This document shows, piece after piece, positions 1 to 12,000 of a DNA stretch of 64,000 nucleotides; position 1 is the stretch's first letter; each line of letters opens with the position of its first letter. Source of the DNA: Liolophura sinensis. Lineage: Eukaryota; Mollusca; Polyplacophora; Chitonida; Chitonidae. The stretch spans positions 872,501-936,500 of the forward strand of contig NC_088306.1 of NCBI RefSeq assembly GCF_032854445.1. Direction: 5' to 3'. The translations under genes and the position numbers were made by a program. Below the pieces are notes generated by a model that had not been told where the DNA came from, did not search any database, and saw only the letters and a list, made by a program, of their open reading frames with translations.

Positions 1-4
1 TTAC

Positions 5-85
5 CTCGGTGGTGGGTGTTAGTGTAGGGGCGGCTATGAAGACCACATAAGGGGCGTAGTCACATGTTCTTAATACTTTTAAAGC
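5..85 (-). CDS. CASK: CASK exon k: guanylate-kinase-like core (27 codons)
   Basis: It encodes [20 protein letters not shown] then TLTPTTE, aligning with [20 protein letters not shown] of vertebrate CASK: the helix and core strand after ILDVEPQ. The acceptor is TTTTGCAG before GCTTTA. The donor GAG is followed by gtaa at the very left edge of the window. Both ends are phase 0, as required by exon j. The remaining ~60 residues, normally ending in VSWVY, are off the left end. Confidence 0.96.
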
Positions 86-3000
86 CTGCAAAATAGGATG
101 GCCATGATGAAACTTGACCTTGGGAGAGAAAATACAAAACAGAAGCCATTTTTAAAATCAAACTTTTTGTCAGGTAAAGAAAAATTGAGAGAGGTACAAA
201 AAGAGAAAGAAGGAAAAAATGGCTTCAATTAAGTTCCTGAAAAATAAATGCTATTATGCCAAAAAAAAATGACCATTTGAAGTTTAGTTTTTTACATCTT
301 ATTTTCGCAAAATATCAAAATATTTCTTTCTAAAGTGCTGCCTTGTAACACCATACACAAAAAGTTTTCCCTAATAACATATGATGGTGGGAGGAAACCA
401 GAGTGCATGGGGGAAACGAGACCTCCTGGAGGAAACCAGAGTGCATGAAGTAAACCACCAACCTTTGCCAAATTACTGACAAACTTTCCCTCGTGATAAA
501 CTACGCTAATAAATATATATGGGAAGTTTGGTTATAGTTGCCCGATAGATCACTTGGTTGAACTCAACATTATTTCAGACAAAGTACAACAGTGTCTGGC
601 TGACCTTGACTTATTCCCAACCACAAAGCTCCCACAATCTGGTTGAACTCAACAATATTTCAGACAAAGTACAAAAGTGTCTGGCTGACCTTGGCTTATT
701 CCCAACCACAAAGCACCCACAATCTGGTTGAACTCAACATTATTTCAGACAAAGTACAACGGTGTCTGGCTGACCTTGACTTATTCCCAACCACAAAGCA
801 CCCACAATCTGGTTGAACTCAACATTATTTCAGACAAAGTACAATGGTGTCTGGCTGACCTTGGCTTATTCCCAACCACAAAGCACCCACAATCTGGTTG
901 AACTCAACATTATTTCAGACAAAGTACAACAGTGTCTGGCTGACCTTGGCTTATTCCCAACCACAAAGCACCCACAATCTGGTTGAACTCAACATTATTT
1001 CAGACAAAGTACAACAGTGTCTGGCTGACCTTGGCTTATTCCCAACCACAAAGCACCCACAATCTGGTTGAACTCAACATTATTTCAGACAAAGTACAAC
1101 CGTGTCTGGCTGACCTTGGCTTATTCCTAACCACAAAGCTCCCACAATCTGGTTGAACTCAACATTATTTCAGACAAAGTACAACAGTGTCTGGCTGACC
1201 TTGGCTTATTCCTAACCACAAAGCTCCCACAATCTGGTTGAACTCAACATTATTTCAGACAAAGTACAACAGTGTCTGGCTGACCTTGGCTTATTCCCAA
1301 CCACAAAGCACCCACAATCTGGTTGAACTCAACATTATTTCAGACAAAGTACAACAGTGTCTGGCTGACCTTGGCTTATTCCCAACCACAAAGCACCCAC
1401 AATCTGGTTGAACTCAACATTATTTCAGACAAAGTACAACCGTGTCTGGCTGACCTTGGCTTATTCCCAACCACAAAGCACCCACAATCTGGTTGAACTC
1501 AACATTATTTCAGACAAAGTACAACAGTGTCTGGCTGACCTTGACTTATTCCCAACCACAAAGCACCCACAATCTGGTTGAACTCAACATTATTTCAGAC
1601 AAAGTACAAAAGTGTCTGGCTGACCTTGGCTTATTCCCAACCACAAAGCACCCACAATCTGGTTGAACTCAACATTATTTCAGACAAAGTACAACCGTGT
1701 CTGGCTGACCTTAGCTTATTCCCAACCACAAAGCACCCACAATCTGGTTGAACTCAACATTATTTCAGACAAAGTACAACCGTGTCTGGCTGACCTTAGC
1801 TTATTCCCAACCACAAAGCACCCACAATCTGGTTGAACTCAACATTATTTCAGACAAAGTACAACCGTGTCTGGCTGACCTTAGCTTATTCCCAACCACA
1901 AAGCACCCACAATCTGGTTGAACTCAACATTATTTCAGACAAAGTACAACAGTGTCTGGCTGACCTTAGCTTATTCCTAACCACAAAGCACCCATAATCT
2001 GGTTGAACTCAACATTATTTCAGACAAAGTACAACAGTGTCTGGCTGACCTTGACTTATTCCCAACCACAAGGCACCCACAATCTGGTTGAACTCAACAT
2101 TATTTCAGACAAAGTACAACAGTGTCTGGCTGACCTTGGCTTATTCCCAACCACAAAGCACCCACAATCTGGTTGAACTCAACATTATTTCAGACAAAGT
2201 ACAACAGTGTCTGGCTGACCTTGGCTTATTCCTAACCACAAAGCACCCACAATTTGGAATCCTCAACTTGAACACAATGGGAACTGAATTCAGGTCGCCT
2301 TTTTAAAATACTGATGCTCTGTTGATTTATTTGTTTGTTTTATTCATACCTACCTTCTCTACATCCAGGACTGATATGAATACCTGATTGGTGCATACTG
2401 CCCTAAAGTGGGTCTAGGGCATGGGCGGAAGTCAACGATTGCCAATAGTATACCTCAGCAGCTTGGCAAGATTAATTCATTTATTAGATTGGTGTTTTAT
2501 GCCGTACTCAAGAATATTTCACTTATACGTCAGCAGCCAGCATTATGGTGGGAGGAAATCGGGCAGAGCACTGGAGAAATCCATGTCTAGGTTTCCTTTT
2601 GGTAAGAAACACATCATAAATTTGTAGAAACAAAAGATAATATAACAAAGACCACAGCTGTGCCCCGAGATAAAGGATTGGATCCAACTTCTGACACCTT
2701 GGCAATTAACACATCCAGGATTGGTTTTAGCAGTTATTAATAAGATGGAGACCTTACCTGTGGTTCTACATCGAGGATTGCCATGAGTCCGTTGTCATGG
2801 ATTTGTCGTATGGTCTCCAGCTTTGTACCGTACATCGCGTCCTCGTGGGTCCCATATTCTAAATATTCATTGGACGCTATGTCAGCCATCATTTTTTCGT
2901 GCGTAACAAAAAAGTAGTTTTTACCGTTTTCTTCATCCCGTTTGGGTGGCCGGGTTGTATCTGCAATTGGGCAAGGTGTGCAGTGTTTAGAAAAAATGTA

Positions 3001-6000
3001 CCTTTATTCATTTATTTGGTGTTTGATGCCAGACTCAAGGATTTTACACTTGTACACGGTGGTGGACATTTTTACAGGTGGAGGAAACTGTTGCTCGAGG
3101 CAAGCTTCCGCAAGTTGTTGACAAAATTCCCCAAATGTTGCCTTTTAATATGCCCACCATATTTGTGGTCTTCAACAACTGCGAAAACAATCACACCAGC
3201 CTCTCCCTCATTACACGTTGTTGTTTGAGGAGGCGGGGTAATCTCCCTTGGAATGGTGAGGCTCATTTCACTTTCACATACAAATAACTTCATGAATCCA
3301 CTTTCTCATTTCTTTTTGACCATGTAAAAATGTTATGGAACAAACATTTGTTACAGATATAACAGTTTATGTTTTTTGGTTCTAGACAAAACGTTTACAC
3401 ACAAGACACATCAGTCAATCTTGCAATTCATTTTCCCTGAAGATAAGATCTGGTCAAACAATAAGCTGTAATAACAGTCAAACTACAAGTTGTCTTGAGG
3501 CAAAACCACAAGTAAGCAAGTGGCTTGCTTCAGGTGCACCAGTTGGTTGATTTATAGTCATTTTATACAAAGTATGAAGCTGTTCAAGTTAATGGGTGGA
3601 AGGGCCCACAATTAACTTCTAACTAAGCACAAAGCAGCAGCCAAGCAAACAAAAGTTTGACTCAAACTTGCGGACGGATGGATTAGAGGCTTATTAGCCT
3701 TGCTGAGAACATTGCTTTAGCTACCTGTAGGACAAGAACTGGCGTGACCCTGCCATAAAACATTCCTACAATTTCTTCTCCTGTCGATGGGTATACTTAC
3801 GAGGAATGGGATAAGCAAATTTATCAGGATGACTTGTGATTAAAGTATTTTTTATATGTCGTCTGCCTACGCCATGAGCACCTGAAAAGACGGAAAACAC
3901 AGAATTTAGACCCCATGCAGTCTACAACTACAAGGCTAACAAAACTTGCACTGAGCATGCTCACTTTCAAACTTCCTCATATGTTCTACAAAATCAAAAT
4001 GCAGACAAAAATTTACCAACACAGGACAATATTTGAAAAAAACATTAAAAGAAAATCAGTAAATCTGCATAACTTGTACACAGATTGCCTGGTTTTTGAG
4101 CCTGATCCACTGGCTCCTCATGGTAAACCAGTACATGGTCTTATGAAAATCAGAATAAATTTGGATACACTTGGAAGTACTGCACAGGGACCAAAGCGTA
4201 AAAGATGGGCACTGAACAGCCCCAGATTGTTATTCCTGTTTCTTCATGAAATCTTTGTAGTAAAACAACAACAGGATTTAACTGTTTTTACTGTTTGTGT
4301 TTTACAACAAAAATGCTTTGTTCTATATTAAAGCAGGACTGGTTTGTAAGGTGGAGGCAGCCAATAAGACAATCAACCCACACCTTCTCGTACCTGACAA
4401 ACCTCTACATGTAAAACCTGCATTGGATATGGTCTACATTGTCACTGGATTTAGAACAAGCCACTCTGATTAGGATGAACGAAGACTCCATAAACTGGAA
4501 AAAAAACTACACGAACCACACTTTAAGCTGACTGCTAGGGGAGTTAACTCTTACCTAAGAGCACCAGAGTTTTCCTCATGAAGGCAGGTAACCTTGCGAC
4601 CTCTTCGTAGGTCACAAGGTCAAGCTGATCAAACACGGCATTGTGTTTCACCAAATACTTGTCCCGGTATTGCTTCTTTTTGCGACCAAACCAAGAACAG
4701 TGAGCTGTTACCAAGGGGGAAAAAAAAAAAACACTACATGATTCATATGACTTTCTATTTATTTATTTATTCATTTATTTATTTGACTGGTGTTTTACGC
4801 CGTACTCAAGAATATTTCACAAAATGACGGTGGCCAGCATCATGGTGGAAGGAAACCAGGCAGAGCCTGGGGCAAACCCACGACCATCCGCAGGTTGCTG
4901 GCAGACCTATGACTTTCTACAGTTGTCACAAATTTGGTTTTGTTTGAATGTTTGCTTGTCTTATCTAAAACTGAGGCCGAACTTTGACCTTCTGTAAATC
5001 TTTACCTCTGATATGTTGTACTACCCTTACTCAGCTACGTAAAAGTAAAATAAGTCTACAGCATTAAACCACTTTGAGTTTCAGACATAAAGAAAAATCC
5101 ATAAAATTAACGTTTTGCAGAGTAATAAGATTTGGTCAACTCAAATCTTTCTCAGTCATGATTTGTTTACAGAAGACTGGCTTCTAAAAAAAAGAAAAAA
5201 ACATTGGTTGCTTGGGGTACTACACCGGTTTGGCTGCTTACCAGCATGTTCCTGCTTGGCACGCTCTATGGCTAGGCAGGCCGTCCTCCACTCCTGGAGT
5301 TCAGGGGATGGCACTAGTCCTGCTGGGGCGCTGTTTGTCAACCCCCATTTCCGCGCCTGCCACCAGTTGGGGTCGTCTTTACTTATGATCTGTAAAATCT
5401 CCCCAACCTTGAAGGGCACGCCCGCTTGAGCACACGGGATGAGGTCATCATCTCGAGGGTCGTATTCAAATAAGGCCTTCACATAAATCTGATTGGAGGA
5501 GAGAAAGGAAATCAGCATTATTGATGACTGAACTTAACTTATCAACAATGTTGGGTTGAGACATTTTTTAAAATTGTTTTTGTATTTGATGGTTGATTCA
5601 TCGACTGATGTTTCATGCCACACTCAAGAATTTTTCACTTATATGACAGCAACGAGGTTTATCAGGACACCGCAGATCCCACAATAAATAACAGGTCTTT
5701 GCAAGTTTTTGGAAGAGCGAGTGAAAAGATCAGGTATAATTTTACTCAATAGGCATGCAGTTAATGAATATTTCAGAAGCGGTAGCCTAAATATTAGATA
5801 TATAATTTACCAAACACTATATAATCAATTTTTTACCATAAATCACCAGTACAGCCTCTTTAAAAACATGTCTTCCTAATACTGGACGACAACAATATGG
5901 CAAATCTCATGCAGGTTCTGTATAGAGACATTAAATGGGAAGGTCTTCCAGCAACCTGCAGATAGTCATGAATTTCCTCTCACCATAATGCTGGCCGCCG

Positions 6001-9000
6001 TCGCATAAGTGAAATATTCTTCAGTATGGTGTAAAACACCAATCAAATAAATACATACATACATACATTAAATCCATAAAACAGACTTTACAACACTGAT
6101 ACTAATCCCAATTACATTTGGATTTTGATAGGATAAACTCTTGTTTTACATGATTGATGTCTCAGGTTTACAAGCAAACATCTCAATGATGCAAACATAT
6201 AACATGTTGAATGTGCTTTCTGGCAAATTCTTGTTCTCCTGCCCAACTGTGCAAAATGTGCAACACTTCAAATGTTGCAAACAACATGTACATAGAGATA
6301 CTTCACACAAACATAATTTACTAGCACAATTTGAACACCAGTGCAAAACCTGGCAAAATTAAAACATGTGCAAATGTACATTTCTCAATGAGAGTCGTGG
6401 GAAATGTGAGACACTTTAAACGTGTGCAAATGTAAATTCACAATGAGAATTGTGAGAAATGTGAGACAATTTTAAAAGGTGCAAATGTATATTTTGAAGG
6501 CCTGCTGTGCAAAATATCAAGACAGCTGAAAATGAAGAGAAGTGATTCCTGTCAGATCACAATGGTCTTTCAGGAACAGGTGAGCATCAACGCCGACATA
6601 TTAAAAGAAAAGGTGCTGCCTGACTGAGGACACCAAAAAGCACACCAAACATGACACCATGTTCAGTCACAGTTTAGTGACACCGGATTCATCAGTATTA
6701 GCCCTACATTATATGACAGGAAATTTCATCAGGAACAAAGTTTTTGTTGGATTCTTGATCAGTTCTTTTGATTTTAGAAATATGTATTGATGATTTTTTT
6801 TTCGTACAAACTAGGATAATATCATACTGGGAAAATGTAAGCTTTTAAAATATTGATACATGTCATCTTTATTTTGCTAAATTCTCTAAAAAATCTATGA
6901 ATGAGTGCCAAGCATGGAAGCATATGCACAAAGATTGCCGGCTGCACATAAAATATAAAAGTTGTCTGACGGTTACAGGCAATATTCTCAGAATCTGTAC
7001 ACATTAGACAAATCATGCCAAACAAAACACACTACACGTCATGCATCTCACCCTCAATTTTCTATCATTTTTCTCTAAAGTTCCACTTTGCTGCTATTAT
7101 ACAATGTAAAACGTGAGTGGGTTAGTCACATGGGTGTTATGGGGCTCTAAAACACAGTAACATTACTGCTGAAATTACTCGCGCCGCTCAAAGCTGAACA
7201 CCTTCACAAGATCAAACCACCTTTAACTATCATTTAAAAGGACACTTCAGTAACCATATTCTAATAAACGCAGCATGGCCATTAGGTGATGCGTACTTCA
7301 TTTAGAGGTCGTCTGTTCTTTGAACACGACCTTCTAAGAATACATGAGGAGCTGAAGCACAGAAGCCCACAAATCCATTTTGATTTTTGTTTTGAATCAA
7401 ATAAAATTTTGTGTTCACCTGATATTTTAAAAGGCATACATATTTGTAAGGTTAAATATAATATAAAGTTATATGCCACAATCTTGAAAGAGCAAAGTGC
7501 AAATTTATCAAACTGCAAAACTTCTTTGAGTTTTGGAAAGAATGGTCGTTTCATTAGCTTCTGGACTTTAACTTGCCACACACTCCAATGGATAACCTCC
7601 ATTGTCGTGTTTCTACCAAATCATAGCACTATCATGTACAACTACCAAATGTTGTTTAACTTCCAAAACCAAAAGTTGCCTAACTTCCAAAACCAAATGT
7701 TGCTTAACTTCCAAAACCAAATGTCAGTTAACTTTCACGACCAAACGTTTCTCGTCTATACACACCTCTTTAGAGTTTGTGGATTCAGCCTTTTCACCCA
7801 TGGAAGACGGGACTACTTTCAGAGTCACTGTGCCCTGCAGAGACCTCTGGAAGAGAAACAGAATTAAATGGAGGTAATTCATTAAGAAAATTCAGGCTTA
7901 CACAAAATGAAAACCATCTGAAACTTTTGCAGGTATTTATAAAGTTACATATCCATTATTTACTAACGATCAGGGTTAGTCATTGGCTGAATTGGATGCA
8001 CCCTTCCTACCATATCATATCACCAATGAGGCTGCACGCTGTCGTTTGAAGTCCGGAGTTATAACACACAGAAAGGTAAGACAAATAAACCAGAGGCAGT
8101 GTTTCTCACCAGTATTGTTTGTAAGGTATCTACAGACTGCTTTTGGACTCCATTCCCATTAATTTCCCGAATTTCATCACCGACGTGTAAAGTGCCTGAA
8201 ACATGGAAAACGGAAAATAATAAAATTCAGGTCCATGCAAATAAACAACAAAAATAGATTATTTTTTGCACAGCAAGTAGTAAAATTTTCAGCTTACTTA
8301 TTTTTAATTTTTCTTTTAATAACAAGACTGGACTTCATACATTCTGTCAAAGGAAAAGTTATCAAAGAAATACAAGGTCCTTTAGATAGGGGCAACAAGA
8401 ACCTTGAGGAACCTGTGTGAGGAAAGTCTCAGAATTTCATACATTTTGTCTAAGAACCTTCAAGAACCTGTATGAAAAAGGGCTCAAGATTTTTCATGTA
8501 TTTTACCTGAGAACCTTCAAGAATCTGTGTGAGGAAGCGCTCACTGTTTTATGTATTTTACCCCAGAACCTGTATGAGGAAGGGCTCACTGTTTTATGCA
8601 TTTTACCTCAGAACCTGTATGAGGAAGGGCTCACTGTTTTATGTATTTTACCTCAGAACCTGTATGAGGAAGGGCTCACTGTTTTATGTATTTTACCCCA
8701 GAACCTGTATGAGGAAGGGCTCACTGTTTTATGTATTTTACCTCAGAACCTGTATGAGGAAGGGCTCACTGTTTTATGTATTTTACCCCAGAACCTGTAT
8801 GAGGAAGGGTTCACTGTTTTATGTATTTTACCTCAGAACCTGTATGAGGAAGGGTTCACTGTTTTATGTATTTTACCTCAGAACCTGTATGAGGAAGGGC
8901 TCACTGTTTTATGCATTTTACCTCAGAACCTGTATGAAGAAGGGCTCACTGTTTTATGTATTTTACCCCAGAACCTGTATGAGGAAGGGCTCACTGTTTT

Positions 9001-12000
9001 ATGTATTTTACCCCAGAACCTGTATCAGAAAGCGCTCACTGTTTTATGTATTTTACCTCAGAACCTGTATGAGGAAGGGCTCACTGTTTTATGTATTTTA
9101 CCTCAGAACCTGTATGAGGAAGGGTTCACTGTTTTATGTATTTTACCTCAGAACCTTCCAGAACTTGTATGAGGAGGCTATGGCTCTGGAAACAGAAGGA
9201 CCTGGTGAGAGACATGTTCTTACCTTGTCTGTGAATCATCCCCCCATGCATGACACGAGCCACAAGGCACTTTCCCTCATCAGTAACTTTCAATGTGATT
9301 CCCTGAAATGACAAGGCAGTTTGTGCAGATCATTCCTGTAAACCCATCTTAAGTGCCATTAGGCCGCACCAACTGTACGTACTGTTTTATGGGCAAGCAA
9401 ACACTAAACAATCCAAAAACAACAGGCAAATCAAACTGACAACTCCGTCTTTTTATTTTGTCCAATCTTGAGGGTGTTTTTTTTTCTTTGAATTTCATGG
9501 CCGAAGGATCACAAAGTAATCTTAGACTTAAGTCAACATTTCAATCATTAAGCTTAGTATTTTAGCTACAATTTGTTTTACAATAATTCACCTCAAATCC
9601 CCCTGTCAAGCAATACTTTGACCATGAACGTAAAAAATAACAATTTTAAATTCTGACTTGAAGTCTAAGATTGTTTTGTGATCCTGGGCCAGTTTTTCAA
9701 GGCGTTCTGATTACATAAATATGTCTTCAACAGGAAAAATTGCAGGAAGACTAATTTCCCTCAAATCAGGTAAGTTCCATTTTTTTTTCTCTACTATCCT
9801 CCAACGCTGAAAAAAGAATTCTGTTTGTAAAACAACAATTTAAATTGATGCAGCCTTACTGAGGTGTGCTATTACAGGATGACGACAAATGCTAAAAAAT
9901 CGCCTCGTATCAAAGTTGTTGGCGAATAAAATAAGAATGACGGTTACAATGCCAAATGGACTCCTGTCATAGGAGAGATAAATGTGGTCAAATTCCTGGT
10001 CTTAGAAAGTTACGAAAGCAACCATTATGTGAGTTGTGTTTATCGCCATGGGGCCGGAAACCTCTAACATAATGAATGATTCAAATGGGTCTTGCCCACA
10101 TACATGTACATACAACAGGAAACCATCCATCCTCTCCCCACTGGGAAGGCACTGCTCAAGTTCTAACAGCAATCCATTGATTTCCTTTGTGTTCACAAAG
10201 CAGATCCCAGGACAGAAACATTTCCAAGCATCCTTTCTAGTTTTTGTCGCAAGGAACAGATATGACCGTGGCTGTATTTATAACTAACTAGATAATGTGA
10301 AGTCAGCTTTTTCATGAAGCACAGCAAACAAAATGGTACTTCTGAACAGTGGATAAGCGAACCACTTCACTTTTCCGGGGCAAATGCGCTAACAAAGACC
10401 TCCTCAATTATATCGCATTTTCTGTTTTATACAAAGCCCCATATTCCTCACTATCAACAAAAATTACAGCGCTGCCTCAGTGGAATGCCAATCAAACACA
10501 TCAGACACGACACCCAAGCCAATATACCAACACATGGCTGACCATGCAGCACAGGAGGAAATACAAATATTAAGACTGTAAACCCTTCAAGTTAAGAGTC
10601 TCCTTGACTAAGAGATTTCTAACCTGGGTGAACTACCAGACTGAGAGGACCAAAGGAAAATGGAAGCATGGATATTACCATGGGCTCTTCTTTGCTTTTC
10701 TGGAACTGTACAAGTCGTACTCGTGTGACGTTTTCCATCTCGGCCTCTAGGCTGGGGCTGTCAGCCTCGGCGTCACCGTTGAGGTACGGCTGGACGGGGG
10801 GAGGGGTGACGCGCACTGCGTCCTCACTATACACCTCGTGTGCGACTACATCGTGGGCCTGCAGTAGTGCCTGCAAATACAGAAACATGCCAGCAGTTCA
10901 GCATCATGGCAAAAGTGCTAAGTACAACATCTGATAGATTAAACAATGGAAATATCACAATGAGCCAATATGAGAATACCACAATGAGCTAATATGAAAA
11001 TATCACAATGAGCCTATATGACAATATCACAATGAGTCAATATGAAAATATCACACTGAGCCAATATGAGAATATCACAATGAGCAAATATGGGAATATC
11101 ACTATGAGCCAATATGAGAATATCACTATGAGCCAATATGAGAATATCACAATGAGCAAATATGGGAATATCAACTCCTACAAATTAATATCACCCCGTT
11201 TTAATACTGGAATATCTTTATGAACAAATCATGGGATATATTTATGAACAAATCATGGAATATTCCAGTGAGCAATAACTGGAATATATCTCAGTGAGAA
11301 AAATACTGAAATATCACGGTGAGCTAATACTGGAATATCACAGAGAGCAAATACTGAAATATCACAGTGAGCTAATAATGGAATATCACAGTGACCTAAC
11401 ACCAGAATATCAGTGAGCTAATAATGGAACATCACAGTGAGCAAATACCGGAATATCACAGTGAGCAAATACTGGAAATCACAGCGAGCAAATACTGGAA
11501 ATCACAGCGAGCAAATACTGGAATATCACAGTGAGCAAACATTGAAATATCACAGTGAGCAAATACTGGAACATCACAGTGAGCAAATAGTGAAATATCA
11601 GTTACCAAATATTGAAATATCAAAGTGAGTAAATACTGACATCACACTGAGGAAATACTGGGATATCACAGTGAGCAAATACTGAAATATCACAGTGAGC
11701 AAATACCCAAAACACTTGAGTAACTCACTGATAAAATACAAATACAATATCAAATAGGACAAATGCCCGAAATTTTATGCACAGCAAATACACTGTACTG
11801 GAATATCACACTGGGTGATACTAATATGTCACACTGGCGACACTAATATATCACACTGGGTGACACTAACATATCACACTGGGCGACACTAATATATCAC
11901 ACTGGGCGACACTAATATATCACACTGGGCGACACTAATATATCACACTGGCGACACTAATATATTACACTGGGTGACACTAATATATCACACTGGGCGA

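Noticed and set aside
556-2255. CRISPR array (regular 85-bp spacing)
   Set aside because: The whole unit is conserved, with no alternation of repeat and unique spacer. The host is a eukaryote.
4-2757. Whether the final CASK exon(s) lie between exons j and k or left of k
   Set aside because: Exon k was found at 5-85 and ends at a donor, so the C-terminal residues must be outside the window. No additional exon is present in 86-2757.
7286-7867. 193-codon plus-strand open frame
   Set aside because: It runs antisense through CASK exon f and across a 24-bp repeat, and has no family similarity.
8417-9311. 251- and 260-codon plus-strand open frames as a leucine/tyrosine-rich repeat protein
   Set aside because: Two frames are open at once because the 45-bp unit lacks stops. 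The region is antisense to a CASK intron, and the second frame runs into exon d antisense.
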